Assembly (NCBI GenBank): GCA_946611195.1
Contig: CAMODB010000008.1
Location: 1 to 36,491, forward strand
Direction: 5' to 3'
Length of the DNA: 36,491 nt
Source: an uncultured Bacillota bacterium
GTDB taxonomy: Bacteria > Bacillota_I > Bacilli_A > ML615J-28 > CAG-313
Shown in pieces: positions 8,554-19,914 of the stretch (position 1 is its first letter; every line of letters begins with the position of its first letter). Below the pieces are notes generated by a model. That model saw nothing but the letters and a program-made list of their open reading frames with translations, was not told the origin of the DNA and made no database searches. Made by a program: the position numbers and the translations under genes.

Positions 8554-10885
8554 ATTTTTCTTGATTTATTATATTTATTTTTATTCTTCTTTCCTCATTT
8601 CTAAATTTTATGATAATGTTAGCAACTCCCTCTTCATTGATTCTTGATTTAAGATAAGTTCCACCCATACCACCTCTTATATTAATGATTTTTGGTCCAA
8701 TGATATCGATAGGGCCAAGCGGAATAATTTCACATGATTCATTGATATAACTTAATAATTGTTCATTTTCATCAAGGATTCTTATTCTTATACTTATGAC
8801 ATCATATGTATGATTATTAATTAATGTATCACTAGATAAAACTAAATCAAGATGGGGACTTGTAGAATCTTTAATGATTAATGTTTTAACTACTTTATCA
8901 TTTTTTATAGCTTCAAATTTATAATAATTTTGTTTACTACCCCAATTACCAATGTATTTACCATAAAGTTCATAACCTTTTTCATAAGTTATTTTATGGA
9001 ACAACATTAATTTGAGATATTTTAATTTATATTTAAGTTTTAAATTAGACCCATCTCTTAGAATGGCATATAATACTTCTTTCATATCATCGCTTACTTT
9101 TTTAGAATAACCTTCCTTTTCTATTAATAGATTACCTACAAAATCATCGATGAGAATAGGACTATTTTTTAAATGTTTATATGGACTATTATCATGACTA
9201 AATTCTTTAATGAAATATTCATTACGATATAGTCTTACCTTATCTGCACTAGTTAAACAATATAAATTATTAATTGTTGAAGCTGGATGATCACCTGGTT
9301 TTAAAGTAGAAGATAAAACTAAAGTATCATCATCAATATTCATAGTATGATAAAAATGAGCTGCTAATTTAGGATTTCTAAACATATCCATTACCCCATG
9401 ATAACAGATTTTATCACCACTACCGAAATCTTTATGCGTATTATAATCAAACATACACCAACCAAAAGCTCCTAAGATTTCATCATCTTCCATCACTAAA
9501 TCATAGATTCTCGCATAACGTAGCATTTGATTTTCCCGATGTTTTTCGCTATCGAAGGATTTAGTTGGATACATATGACCATTGAATTCGGAAACAAAAT
9601 ACGGAATCTTTAAATCTTTAACCGCATCTTTCTTTTTAATCAAAGCTCTTTTTTCGTTTGGTGAAGAGAAATCATTATAAGTATAAACATCTTCTAAAGT
9701 TTCTCCTTTTGTATAGCACCGAACACCACCAGTTTGACGATTATCTAACTTATGAATAATTTCATTAGTTTTAAGATATAAATCATGACAATCAACTGAT
9801 TCATTAATTCGCGCACTCCAAAGAATAATCGAAGGATGATTACGATTTTGAAGAACCATATTTTCGGTATTTTTTAATACTTGTTCTTGCCATGTTTCAT
9901 CACCTAAATATTGCCAACCAGGAGTTTCAATAAAGACTAATAAACCAAGTCTATCACATTCACTTAAGAAATACTTAGATTGCATATAATGGCTTAATCT
10001 AACCGCATTAACTCCTAATTCTTTTTTTAAGATTACCGCATCATATCTCTGCATCGACTCTGGCATTGCATAACCGACATAAGGGAAAGATTGATGACGA
10101 TTAAGACCAATTAATTTAATTAATTTGTTATTTAAATAAAATCCATCGGTTTTAAAAATACTATATCTAATACCAATTTCTAATTCTAAATTATCAATTT
10201 CTTTTTCCTTATCGATTAATGATAATTTTAATTTATATAAATACGGATCATCAATATCCCATAAATGAAATTCATTCCCCAGGTTAATGGTTAATTGATA
10301 ATCATTAATATTTATTTCTTTATTTATTATTTTTTCTTCTTCCTTATTATATAAAGAAAGTTTTAAAACCCCATTATTATGATTTAATTTGATTACGACA
10401 TCCGTTTGATAATCAGCTTGTGTTTTAACATAAGCATCGACAATATAATTATCATCTTTGATATCTAGATAAACATCGCGGTATAAACCGCCATAAGTTA
10501 AATAATCAATTACTTTACCGAAAGGAGGTATATTTAAATCTTCTTTAGAATTAAGAATAACTTTTATAATATTATTATCATCATATTTAACATAATCTTT
10601 GATATCTACTTTAAACATATCATAACCACAATTATGAGTAAGTACTAAGACATCATTGATATATATTTGTGATTGATGAAGGGCCCCTTCAAATGTTAAG
10701 AATAAATGTTTATTAAGATAATCTTTTGATATATATAATTCTTTTTGATAAATTGATATAAATTGATATAATTCTTCGCTAAAATAATTATATGGTAATT
10801 CAATATTAGTATGAGGTAGATTAACTTGAACTGGTTCACTTCCTTCTTTATTAAATAACCAATCTTTATTTAGATATATTCTCAT
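8552..10885 (-). CDS. Glycoside hydrolase family 2 protein (beta-galactosidase-like)
   Basis: GH2 jelly-roll N-terminus, IGIRYSIFKTDGFYLNNKLIKLIGLNRHQSFP, acid/base motif HPSIILWSARINES, nucleophile region YFVSEFNGHMYPT; no signal peptide. Confidence 0.9.
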   Translation of the reverse strand: MRIYLNKDWLFNKEGSEPVQVNLPHTNIELPYNYFSEELYQFISIYQKELYISKDYLNKHLFLTFEGALHQSQIYINDVLVLTHNCGYDMFKVDIKDYVKYDDNNIIKVILNSKEDLNIPPFGKVIDYLTYGGLYRDVYLDIKDDNYIVDAYVKTQADYQTDVVIKLNHNNGVLKLSLYNKEEEKIINKEININDYQLTINLGNEFHLWDIDDPYLYKLKLSLIDKEKEIDNLELEIGIRYSIFKTDGFYLNNKLIKLIGLNRHQSFPYVGYAMPESMQRYDAVILKKELGVNAVRLSHYMQSKYFLSECDRLGLLVFIETPGWQYLGDETWQEQVLKNTENMVLQNRNHPSIILWSARINESVDCHDLYLKTNEIIHKLDNRQTGGVRCYTKGETLEDVYTYNDFSSPNEKRALIKKKDAVKDLKIPYFVSEFNGHMYPTKSFDSEKHRENQMLRYARIYDLVMEDDEILGAFGWCMFDYNTHKDFGSGDKICYHGVMDMFRNPKLAAHFYHTMNIDDDTLVLSSTLKPGDHPASTINNLYCLTSADKVRLYRNEYFIKEFSHDNSPYKHLKNSPILIDDFVGNLLIEKEGYSKKVSDDMKEVLYAILRDGSNLKLKYKLKYLKLMLFHKITYEKGYELYGKYIGNWGSKQNYYKFEAIKNDKVVKTLIIKDSTSPHLDLVLSSDTLINNHTYDVISIRIRILDENEQLLSYINESCEIIPLGPIDIIGPKIINIRGGMGGTYLKSRINEEGVANIIIKFRNEERRIKINIINQEK

Positions 10886-11313
10886 TAAAATAGTTCTCCT
10901 AGAATTTCTGCTATTTTTTCTAATTCTTCTTGTTCAATTGTGCTGAAGCGATTATAGATAGGCGCATCAATATCAATTACTGCTTTAACATTTCCATCTT
11001 TAATAATCGGTACGACAATTTCGGATTTTGATTTACTTGAACAAGCAATATGTCCTTTAAATTTATTGACATCATCAACAATAATTGTTCTTTTTTCTTT
11101 AAAGGCTGTACCACATACACCTTTACCATAATCAATTTTGATGCAGGCAAGTTCTCCTTGATATGGTCCCACATAAAGGGTATCCTTTTCAACAATATAA
11201 AATCCTGCCCAATTGATATTTTCCATCATATATAATATACTAGCAGCTGATGATAGATTAGTATAAAGAGGATATTCTTTCTTAATAAGACCTTTGATCA
11301 TTTCTAGTAACAT
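10885..11313 (-). CDS. msrC: Free methionine-(R)-sulfoxide reductase (GAF domain)
   Basis: INWAGFYIVEKDTLYVGPYQGELACIKIDYGKGVCGTAF...GHIACSSKSKSEIVVPI; all three fRMsr cysteines appear conserved. Confidence 0.92.
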   Translation of the reverse strand: MLLEMIKGLIKKEYPLYTNLSSAASILYMMENINWAGFYIVEKDTLYVGPYQGELACIKIDYGKGVCGTAFKEKRTIIVDDVNKFKGHIACSSKSKSEIVVPIIKDGNVKAVIDIDAPIYNRFSTIEQEELEKIAEILGELF

Positions 11314-11440
11314 ATCTTTACTCCTTAATTTATTATTATTATATCATAACTATCTATTTTATTCATCTTTCCTACTTTTAAGCAATTATTTTATGTAATT
11401 TCCATCTTTTTGATAAAATAATAATAACTAGGTGATTTAA

Positions 11441-13231
11441 ATGTTTAAACGTTTTGTGAAATATTATAAGCCTCATAAGAAATTATTCTTTTTAGACATG
11501 TTAGCTTCCCTCATGGTCTCCATAATCGGTCTTGTTTATCCGATGATAACAAGACGGATGTTAAATGTATGGGTTGGAAATGAAGAAAAAGGTATTGAGG
11601 CACGTCCTGATTTAATTATTATTTTTGGATCAGTAGTTTTAGTTCTTTATTTTTTAAGAATGTTAATGCGATTCTTTGTTCAATATCAAGGTCATATGAT
11701 TGGTGTTTATATGCAGGCACAAATGCGACGTGACCTCTTTATGAAATTACAAAGATTACCTTTTACTTTCTTTGATAATCATGAAACCGGTAAGATAATG
11801 TCTAGAATGACTAATGATTTAAATGATGTTAGTGAATTAGCCCATCATGGTCCGGAAAACATCTTCATTTCGGGGATTATGATTATTGGTTCATTTATCT
11901 ATTTATGTACAATTAACTGGGTTCTAACTTTAATTGTCTTTTTGTGTGTACCACTTCTTTGTGTAGTATCTTATTTTTTAAGAAAAAGAATGCGGCAAGC
12001 CTTTATGGATTCAAGGAAAGGTATTGCGGCGATCAATGCGTCATTAGAAAGTTCAATTACAGGTATTCGCGTAACCAAAGCTTATACAAATAGTGATGAA
12101 GAATTAAAGAAATTTGAAAAAGGTAATGCTGAATTTATTGATGCACGTCGCCGTAGTTATAAAGCTATGGGTCAATTCCATTCCTCAACATCTTTTATTA
12201 CTGATGTCTTTAATGTTTTTATCATCATAGCTGGTGGTTTATTTATCATCTATGGTGCTAGTAAAGCTTTTGGTTTTGAATTAAGTATTGGTGATTATAC
12301 AACCTTTGTCGTATCCATTTCCTTATTTATTTCCCCTGTTCAAACTTTAATAGCCTTTATCGAACAATTAGAAAATGGCGTAACTGGTTTTAAAAGATTC
12401 ATTGAAATTATGGATGAAGATGAAGAAATAGATAATGGTACTTTAGTTTTAGAAGATGTTAAAGGTCATATCTATTTTAATGATGTCTCTTTTAAATATG
12501 AAAATGATAAAGAAGTTCTTAAACATGTTACATTAGATATTAAGCCAGGTACTAAATTAGCTCTCGTAGGACCAAGTGGTGGTGGTAAAACAACCATTTG
12601 TCATTTGTTACCAAGGTTTTATAATATCGATAGTGGAACAATTTCTATTGATGGTATTAATATTAATGATCTAACTTTAAAATCTTTAAGAGATAATATT
12701 GGTATTGTTCAACAAGATGTTTTCCTCTTTAACGGTACCATTAAAGAAAATATTGCCTATGGTAATCTAAACGCCACAATGGAAGAAATCATTGATGCTA
12801 GTAAAAAAGCTAATATTTATGATTATATTCAAACCTTACCTGATGGCTTTGATACCCAAATTGGCGAAAGAGGCGTTAAACTTTCTGGTGGTCAAAAACA
12901 AAGGGTATCGATTGCGAGAGTATTTTTAAAAAATCCAAAGATTGTTATTTTAGATGAAGCTACTTCCGCCTTAGATAATACAACAGAAATACTTATTCAA
13001 CAAGCGCTTGATGCGTTATGCGTCAATAGAACTACAATTGTCGTTGCCCATCGTTTATCAACTATTAAAAACGCAACGGAAATTGTTGTTATTAATAATG
13101 GTGAAATACTCGAACAAGGAACACATAGTTCTTTAATCGAATTAAATGGTATCTATGCGAAACTATATCGTCTTCAATTTAGAAAAGAAGATTTAGAATC
13201 GCTTGATTATTTATTAATAGAAAAATATTAG
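11441..13231 (+). CDS. ABC transporter, fused permease/ATPase (multidrug exporter type)
   Basis: N-terminal TM domain; Walker A GPSGGGKTT, Q-loop IVQQDVFLF, signature LSGGQKQR, Walker B IVILDEATSALD. Confidence 0.95.
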   Translation: MFKRFVKYYKPHKKLFFLDMLASLMVSIIGLVYPMITRRMLNVWVGNEEKGIEARPDLIIIFGSVVLVLYFLRMLMRFFVQYQGHMIGVYMQAQMRRDLFMKLQRLPFTFFDNHETGKIMSRMTNDLNDVSELAHHGPENIFISGIMIIGSFIYLCTINWVLTLIVFLCVPLLCVVSYFLRKRMRQAFMDSRKGIAAINASLESSITGIRVTKAYTNSDEELKKFEKGNAEFIDARRRSYKAMGQFHSSTSFITDVFNVFIIIAGGLFIIYGASKAFGFELSIGDYTTFVVSISLFISPVQTLIAFIEQLENGVTGFKRFIEIMDEDEEIDNGTLVLEDVKGHIYFNDVSFKYENDKEVLKHVTLDIKPGTKLALVGPSGGGKTTICHLLPRFYNIDSGTISIDGININDLTLKSLRDNIGIVQQDVFLFNGTIKENIAYGNLNATMEEIIDASKKANIYDYIQTLPDGFDTQIGERGVKLSGGQKQRVSIARVFLKNPKIVILDEATSALDNTTEILIQQALDALCVNRTTIVVAHRLSTIKNATEIVVINNGEILEQGTHSSLIELNGIYAKLYRLQFRKEDLESLDYLLIEKY

Positions 13232-13238
13232 GTGAAAT

Positions 13239-13796
13239 ATGTCTGCTACAACAAAAAAATTAATTATTGAAAAAACAATTGAATTAAGTAAAAAGAAAGC
13301 TTTTAATAAAATTACGATTAATGAATTAGTAAAAGCTTGTGGTATTACCCGTAATACATTTTATTATTATTTTCATGATATTTATGATGTAATCATTGTC
13401 TTTGTTGAAGACGCGGTTAATAAGATTGATCCAAAAAGACAAGAAGAATCAATCTTTGATTTAATTGAATTTTTAGGTAAATATCGAGAAACTTGGTATA
13501 ATCTATATTATCATGTTGATCGTGATTTATTTGAAGGTATCTTTAAACAACAAATCAGAAAAATATTAACTGTGTATTATAAGAATGAAACTAGTGCTTT
13601 AATCAATGAAGATGATTTTCAATTGATTAGTAGTTTTTATGAAGAAAGTCTTTATGGTCTTGCGGTAAGATATATCGTTAAAAGTAAAGAATATAATAAA
13701 GAAGCTAGTCAAGAAGCAATCAATAAATTAAGAATTATCTTCGATGGTCAATTAGAATTAATCATTCAAAATTTAAAGAAATTACATAATAAATAA
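13239..13796 (+). CDS. TetR/AcrR-family transcriptional regulator
   Basis: TetR HTH: KKAFNKITINELVKACGITRNTFYYYFHDIYDVI; 7 nt downstream of the ABC exporter. Confidence 0.85.
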   Translation: MSATTKKLIIEKTIELSKKKAFNKITINELVKACGITRNTFYYYFHDIYDVIIVFVEDAVNKIDPKRQEESIFDLIEFLGKYRETWYNLYYHVDRDLFEGIFKQQIRKILTVYYKNETSALINEDDFQLISSFYEESLYGLAVRYIVKSKEYNKEASQEAINKLRIIFDGQLELIIQNLKKLHNK

Positions 13797-13802
13797 AATA
13801 CT

Positions 13803-13825
13803 CCCCTCCACTATAAATGGAGGGG
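13803..13825. terminator. Bidirectional terminator between convergent TetR and channel genes
   Basis: CCCCTCCA-ctataaa-TGGAGGGG followed by atattttt. Confidence 0.8.
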
Positions 13826-13831
13826 ATATTT

Positions 13832-15670
13832 TTAATATTTAATGAAGATAAATGAATCTTCTTTTGTAAGTTTAATTTCTTCTTCTTTATCTTGATTTTT
13901 CGGTATAAAATATACTTCATCATCTTTGATATAACCAAGTAACATATATTTGCGGTCAAAACTTACATAGAATGAATGTAATAAATCACGTTTTGTTTTA
14001 AATACTAATTCTTCATCATCTACCATATTACCAACTTCTTCAATGACGATATCAAAGAAGTCACCACCTTCTTCAGTATCAGTAGTTAATAAGCCATCAA
14101 AGAAATCTTTAGAATCTTTATTTAAAGCTAGTTGTGTTAAAAGTAAGCTCATCATTCGATTACTGATTATAGCGTTCTTAATATTGAAATCATTAATACT
14201 ACTTAAGTTTTTCGAATCTAAAAGTTCTGTTACAAAACTTAATTCTTTCCGGCGACGATTTGAAAAAGCTGATTGAAGAGCAATAAGGGTTACAAAGACA
14301 TTCGCATCATAACTATCTGAAGAAACTGTATCATCAGATAAAATTAATACTCTTTTAATACCTGGTGTATTTTTAATATCTTTTATTAAAGTGTCCGTAT
14401 CATTTTTTTCATAAGAATGGACTTCAAAATTAGTACCATAACCAATTTTAACTAAATCTAAATTTTCTCTAATGAAGCGTCCTTTTTTATTATCACCGAT
14501 AACAAAGATTGAACAATCATAAGAAAGCTTATCATTTTTTATTTTTAATCTTCTAGCCTCTGCTAATGACGATTTATTATTACGTTTTATACCTAAATCT
14601 TTTTCGTCTTCAGCTAAAACAAATAATTGATTAAGGCGAATAATGGGAATACCATTATTATGGGTTACTAAATATTCTTCCACTGTTTCTTTATCAAAAG
14701 AATAAAATTCACAACCACGATAAGATAAGAGTTCTAAATAGATATTAGCAAGCGCTGGTTCAATCATTGTTTGGGCAATAATTTGACCAATCTTTCGATT
14801 AAATGAAGTTGGAATAATTGATTTATTTCTAAGATTCTTTAAAGTAAGCGTTAGATTTTCAATCCGATTTTTCGTTTCTTCCGTATCTGTTTCAATAACA
14901 ATATTACAATCTTCTTTTATCGCAAAATTGCCAAGTGCTAACATTATTTTTAAAGAATATAAATCGTGATTAGTGATGTTTTCATCTTCACCGATTTCCA
15001 TATCTTCCCGAGACATGATAATAATATTCGAAGCTTTTTCAATAGATATATCATCAAGAGTACCATGGAGGAGTGGATTACCTACTTTAACAATTAAATT
15101 TAGTTTTCTTTTCTTTTTATCATTATAAGATGATATTAAAGAATCGATTTCGGTATGAATATAATCTTTATTCTTTTCGGAAACAATGATAACATTATTT
15201 CTAAAATCTTTTTCCATCAAATTATAGATGATATCAGGTACTTTACTATTCCAATTGAGAATAACAAAATGATTTTCTAATTCTAATTTTCCTCTTGCGT
15301 TACTCTTCTTATCAATATATGAACGAATGGCTGCGGTTAGGGTTGCGATAACAGCACCGGAAAATAATACTAATTCGGTTGCGATAACGACAATACTGAT
15401 AAAGACGATATGAATATGATCAGCTATTTGGTCCATTAATTTAGTAATAGTATTAGCTGTTAACATACATGATAAGAAATGAACAATACTATTTAAATAT
15501 TTATTATTAAAATAGCCGGGATCAATATTATAAGCGATGATTGATGCCGCAAAAATAATTATTAAATTTAAAATCAATAAAGTTACAATTGTAGTAATTA
15601 AAGGCTTTTGATATGTCTTTAAAGTTTGTTTTGCCTTAATTTTCAAAAATATGGATTTTATTTTTTTCAT
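13832..15670 (-). CDS. CASTOR/POLLUX-like putative ion channel with RCK-type domains
   Basis: N-terminal TM segments, then ARGKLELENHFVILNWNSKVPDIIYNLMEKD and a repeated nucleotide-binding-like fold (SYDCSIFVIGDNKKGRFIRENL). Confidence 0.75.
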   Translation of the reverse strand: MKKIKSIFLKIKAKQTLKTYQKPLITTIVTLLILNLIIIFAASIIAYNIDPGYFNNKYLNSIVHFLSCMLTANTITKLMDQIADHIHIVFISIVVIATELVLFSGAVIATLTAAIRSYIDKKSNARGKLELENHFVILNWNSKVPDIIYNLMEKDFRNNVIIVSEKNKDYIHTEIDSLISSYNDKKKRKLNLIVKVGNPLLHGTLDDISIEKASNIIIMSREDMEIGEDENITNHDLYSLKIMLALGNFAIKEDCNIVIETDTEETKNRIENLTLTLKNLRNKSIIPTSFNRKIGQIIAQTMIEPALANIYLELLSYRGCEFYSFDKETVEEYLVTHNNGIPIIRLNQLFVLAEDEKDLGIKRNNKSSLAEARRLKIKNDKLSYDCSIFVIGDNKKGRFIRENLDLVKIGYGTNFEVHSYEKNDTDTLIKDIKNTPGIKRVLILSDDTVSSDSYDANVFVTLIALQSAFSNRRRKELSFVTELLDSKNLSSINDFNIKNAIISNRMMSLLLTQLALNKDSKDFFDGLLTTDTEEGGDFFDIVIEEVGNMVDDEELVFKTKRDLLHSFYVSFDRKYMLLGYIKDDEVYFIPKNQDKEEEIKLTKEDSFIFIKY

Positions 15671-15694
15671 TCTGGTCTCCCGAAATAATTCTTA

Positions 15695-16909
15695 TTATTT
15701 CTTTAATTCTAAGAATTTATTTTGCATTGTTGGATTATCTTTGGTTAATTTTTTTATTGTTATATCTTGGGCTTTATCATTAGCTAAACGATAATTCTTT
15801 TCAGCACCAAGTAAACTATCTTTTACTTTTTGTAATTGAGCGATTGATTTGTCAATTTGTTCTATAGCTTCATTAAATTTCTTATTAGCTAATTCATAAT
15901 TATGAGAAAATTTATCTTTAAATTCATTTAGATTATCTTCAAAATTAGTAATATCGATATTTTGTTCTTTTAAATATTTTACTTGTTTTTGATACTCCAA
16001 ACTATTTAAAGCAGCATTACGAAGAATAGTAATGATTGGGATAAAACATTGTGGACGTACTACATACATTTTTGGATAACGATGACTGACATCAACTATA
16101 CCATTATTATATAATTCACTTTCACTTTCTAGTGTTGATACTAAAACAGCATATTCACAATTCTTTTCTTTTCTATCTTTATCTAATTCTTTAAAGAAAT
16201 CTTCATTTTTATGTTTGGTTGTCGTTAAGTCAGATTCATTCTTCATTTCAAACATAATAGAAATAAATTCAACGCCATCTTCTGTTTCCCGATAAATGAA
16301 ATCACCTTTAGATGATGTTTGTTTACTTACTTCATTATCTTTTTCAAAATAAGCATTAGGTAGGGTTGGTCTAATTAATTCAAAGGAATTGTAACAATGT
16401 TGTTCTAAAGTTTCACCAATTAATTTATTATTAGCTTTTAATTTTAAATCCCGATAATATTCAATTTGTTCTTGTAAGCTTTTCTTTTCTCTTTGATATT
16501 CATCTTCTAAACTCTTCTTTTGCAGATCATATTCTTTATTATTTATTTTTATTTGATTTTTAAGTTCATTGATTTCTTTATCAAGTTCAAATCTAACTTT
16601 ATTAATTTCATTATCTAAGGTAGCATCTTTCATTTTTAATTCAGCATTTAATTCTTGATTTTGAGTTTTTAATTTATTTATTTCTTCAAGATTAGCATTA
16701 TTTAATTTATTTAATTCTTCTTGATGTTTATTTTTTAATTCTAGTTCTTTTAATTCACGATTAGCTGCTTCTTTTTCTTGAATTATTTGTTCTTGACGAG
16801 CTAATTCTTGATGGAATTCTTCATCTTTTACAATTTTTAAAATAGAATTATAATCACTATTATCAATGGAAAATTCTTTTCCACAATGTGGACATTTAAT
16901 ACTTGGCAT
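15695..16909 (-). CDS. DUF2130 domain-containing protein
   Basis: N-terminal zinc finger [16 protein letters not shown], long coiled coil, then [17 protein letters not shown]...KGDFIYRE...[10 protein letters not shown]...RPQCFIPII. Confidence 0.85.
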   Translation of the reverse strand: MPSIKCPHCGKEFSIDNSDYNSILKIVKDEEFHQELARQEQIIQEKEAANRELKELELKNKHQEELNKLNNANLEEINKLKTQNQELNAELKMKDATLDNEINKVRFELDKEINELKNQIKINNKEYDLQKKSLEDEYQREKKSLQEQIEYYRDLKLKANNKLIGETLEQHCYNSFELIRPTLPNAYFEKDNEVSKQTSSKGDFIYRETEDGVEFISIMFEMKNESDLTTTKHKNEDFFKELDKDRKEKNCEYAVLVSTLESESELYNNGIVDVSHRYPKMYVVRPQCFIPIITILRNAALNSLEYQKQVKYLKEQNIDITNFEDNLNEFKDKFSHNYELANKKFNEAIEQIDKSIAQLQKVKDSLLGAEKNYRLANDKAQDITIKKLTKDNPTMQNKFLELKK

Positions 16910-16979
16910 ATAGGCCTCCCTATTTATTTTCTTATGTCTTTAGTATATCATAACCATATGGAAATTTCAAGAAAAAATA

Positions 16980-17007
16980 TTGACCTCTTTTTAATAAAAG
17001 AGGTCAA
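16980..17007 (-). terminator. Rho-independent terminator of the two-gene hybrid kinase operon
   Basis: Minus strand TTGACCTCTTTT-atta-AAAAGAGGTCAA followed by TATTTTTT; 12-bp stem. Confidence 0.85.
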
Positions 17008-17011
17008 TTTC

Positions 17012-19912
17012 TTATAAGAGAATTTCACTTAAAGTTTTCTTTAATTGTTCAACATTGATTGGTTTTGCGATATGAGCATTCATACCAGCTTCTATTGCGG
17101 CAGCAATATCTTCACTAAAGGCTTTAGCAGAAAGGGCTATAATTGGAATATTAGCTAATTCTTCATTCTTTAGATGACGAATTAATTTAGTTGCTTCATA
17201 ACCATTCTTGATTGGCATTTCAATATCCATAATAACGCATACATAATCACCTGGTTTTGATGCCGCAATAATTTCAACACCTTCTTCACCATTAATAGCA
17301 GTATCGACAATAAAGCCTAATTGTTCAAATAATACTTTTGCAATATCAAGATTATCTGGATTATCTTCGACAAGTAGAAGTCTTAAACCAGAGAATTCTT
17401 TTATATTACTATTTTCGACTACTTCTTCTACTTCTTCATTTTCTTTTTGTAAATCAATTGGGAATGATAGATGAATAGTGAAGGTTGTTCCTTTGCCTTG
17501 TTCTGATTCAACATCAATAGTACCTTCCATCATATCTACAATACTCTTAGTGATTGCTGTACCAAGACCCGTACCTTGAATATTTTCAACGATATTAGTT
17601 CTTTCTCTTTCGTATGCTTCAAAGACTTTTGATGCAAATTCTTTACTCATACCAATACCATTATCTTTAACGCTTAATAATAAATTAACACGATCATTAA
17701 TACGTTCAGTTTCTTCAAGTGTAACAACTACTGTACCACCAGCAGGAGTAAATTTATAAGCATTACTGATTAAATTTAATAATACTCTATTTAATCTATT
17801 AGCATCACAAATAACATATGGGGCAATCATATTAACTAAATTAACTTCAAAATTAAGTCCTTTAGTGGCCATTTGTGTCGAGAAAAGATTCTTCGTATCT
17901 TCCATTATTTTATTTAAATTAGTTGGAACAGGTGCTAATTCCATCTTACCACTTTCAATTCTACTCATTTCTAGTACGTCATTAATTAAAGCTAATAAAT
18001 GATCACTAGAAGCTTCAATTTTTGATAAATAATTCTTAGTAGAATCTGATAATGATGGATCAGCTTTAGCAAGGGAAACATAACCGATTATCGCATTCAT
18101 TGGTGTTCTAATATCATGACTCATATTCGATAAGAAAGTTGTTTTCGCATTACTACTTTGTTCCGCAATGTTTTTATCTTTAACTGCCGTTTGATGACTT
18201 TTCTGAACATTTCGATAAATTGTAAAAATAATGGATAAGGATATAACAATAATAATTAATAATAATAAAGTATTATAGAGTACAGAAGAAGTTAGATTAC
18301 TAAAGGTTTTATTTAAAGTTATTTCATAATTATCCTTTTCTTCATCAGTTAACGTTATACCGTGATTTTCATATTCTTTCGTATTTAATTCGGTTAATGA
18401 ATCAATAGCAGTCTTATTTAAATTATTAGTTGTTTCTCGCATCCAAATGAAAGAAGTAAAGAATACTAGAGCTAACATTACAACCCAAACAACTGTACTC
18501 TTACCAATTCGTTTTAATTTATCTTTCTTAAACATTACATAGAAGACAATAAAACCAATTAAAATCCAGAATAATAACATTAAATATGATTCTGACGCAA
18601 GTTTAGATGCTGCCCACTTATTAGGAAATAAGAAATATAATAAGAAGAAAATGGAAATTACAATACCAATAATACCAAAAACAATATTCTTCTTATTTTT
18701 ATTTTTAAAAGCTTCTTTTAAAGCGGCTGCTGAAGTATACGCATAAGCGATTGTAACACCAATAGTATTAATATCAACTACCCAACCAATAGCCGAACGA
18801 CCAAGGAACGGAATTGGTAAAGTTAGAATAATTAATAATAAGAAGGCATATTTAGGAGTACCTTTATCATCCAATTCTCCTAATTTTTTTGGTAATAAAC
18901 CATCATCTGCCATGGAATAAATCATTCTACTTGCAGCTAATGAATTACCAATTAAACCAGTGATAATAGCACAAGCAGCGGCTAAACCAATAAAAATTAT
19001 TCCGACAAGGCCCATGGATTTATCAACACTATTGAAGACTGGATTACCTTCTATCCCACTAAATTTATCTAAATTCTTAATATAATCAAGCCAATTAGCA
19101 TAACCTTCTGGTAATTTTGAAGCGCCAATTAAAACTAATAATATATATACTAGAGCGGCCACTCCTAAAGCTATTACCATTATTGAAAATGTTTTTTTAA
19201 CCGGAAATTTATATTCTTCTGCCGAATGCGAAATTGATTCGAAGCCCGCAAAAGCCCAAGGAGCTAAAAAGACAATAAAGAGAGAACCAACAAAAGGACT
19301 ATGATTATCAGAAAATGCTGGTTTTAAATTAAGTCCTTCTTTTGAGCTAAAAACAATAAAACCAAAGCCAATCACAACAACAGAGATTAATATTATTGAC
19401 ATGATGATTTGTAATATACTAGCTAATTTCTTTCCTTTAATACAGATAAAACCAAATACTAAAAGAACTAATAGCGATGATAAAACTTCACCAATAAATA
19501 CATCATAGCCACCAATGGTATATAAATAACCAAATTGTAAAACTTCACCAAATAAGTTACGGAAGATAAGGGGTATTGCGGTAACATTAGCCCAAATAAT
19601 TGCTAAATAAACAAGTCCCATAAACCAAGAGGATAAGAAACCATGGTCATAACCAAAAATATGTTTATTAAAACTATAGGTTCCTCCTGAACTTGGATAT
19701 TTATTAATTAAATAAGAATAATTAACACCAATAATTAACATTATTAAGGCACCAACAACAATACCTATTGCCGTTCCAGCTGGACCAGCAATTGGTAAAA
19801 AAGTTGTTCCCGGCATTACAAAGGAACCCCAACCAACACTACAACCAAAAGCTAAAGCAAAGACAGCTAGAGGACTTAGATATCTAATTAATCTTTTATT
19901 TGTTTTTTCCAT
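17012..19912 (-). CDS. APC-family amino acid permease fused to hybrid sensor histidine kinase (HisKA-HATPase-REC)
   Basis: Residues ~1-470 APC-like (SVGWGSFVMPGTTFLPIAGPAGTAIGIVVGALIM, GGTYSFNKHIFGYDHGFLSSWFMGL, SLFIVFLAPWAFAGFESISHSAEEYKFPVKK); two more TMs flanking an external segment; FLSNMSHDIRTPMNAIIGY, VLLNLISNAYKFT, KDNGIGMS, GTGLGTAI; REC LLLVEDNPDN...VIMDIEMP...ALSAKA...KPI. Confidence 0.9.
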   Translation of the reverse strand: MEKTNKRLIRYLSPLAVFALAFGCSVGWGSFVMPGTTFLPIAGPAGTAIGIVVGALIMLIIGVNYSYLINKYPSSGGTYSFNKHIFGYDHGFLSSWFMGLVYLAIIWANVTAIPLIFRNLFGEVLQFGYLYTIGGYDVFIGEVLSSLLVLLVFGFICIKGKKLASILQIIMSIILISVVVIGFGFIVFSSKEGLNLKPAFSDNHSPFVGSLFIVFLAPWAFAGFESISHSAEEYKFPVKKTFSIMVIALGVAALVYILLVLIGASKLPEGYANWLDYIKNLDKFSGIEGNPVFNSVDKSMGLVGIIFIGLAAACAIITGLIGNSLAASRMIYSMADDGLLPKKLGELDDKGTPKYAFLLLIILTLPIPFLGRSAIGWVVDINTIGVTIAYAYTSAAALKEAFKNKNKKNIVFGIIGIVISIFFLLYFLFPNKWAASKLASESYLMLLFWILIGFIVFYVMFKKDKLKRIGKSTVVWVVMLALVFFTSFIWMRETTNNLNKTAIDSLTELNTKEYENHGITLTDEEKDNYEITLNKTFSNLTSSVLYNTLLLLIIIVISLSIIFTIYRNVQKSHQTAVKDKNIAEQSSNAKTTFLSNMSHDIRTPMNAIIGYVSLAKADPSLSDSTKNYLSKIEASSDHLLALINDVLEMSRIESGKMELAPVPTNLNKIMEDTKNLFSTQMATKGLNFEVNLVNMIAPYVICDANRLNRVLLNLISNAYKFTPAGGTVVVTLEETERINDRVNLLLSVKDNGIGMSKEFASKVFEAYERERTNIVENIQGTGLGTAITKSIVDMMEGTIDVESEQGKGTTFTIHLSFPIDLQKENEEVEEVVENSNIKEFSGLRLLLVEDNPDNLDIAKVLFEQLGFIVDTAINGEEGVEIIAASKPGDYVCVIMDIEMPIKNGYEATKLIRHLKNEELANIPIIALSAKAFSEDIAAAIEAGMNAHIAKPINVEQLKKTLSEILL

Positions 19913-19914
19913 AT

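Noticed and set aside
10977-11235. 72-aa and 61-aa ORFs overlapping msrC
   Set aside because: Out-of-frame or antisense shadows of a conserved fRMsr gene.
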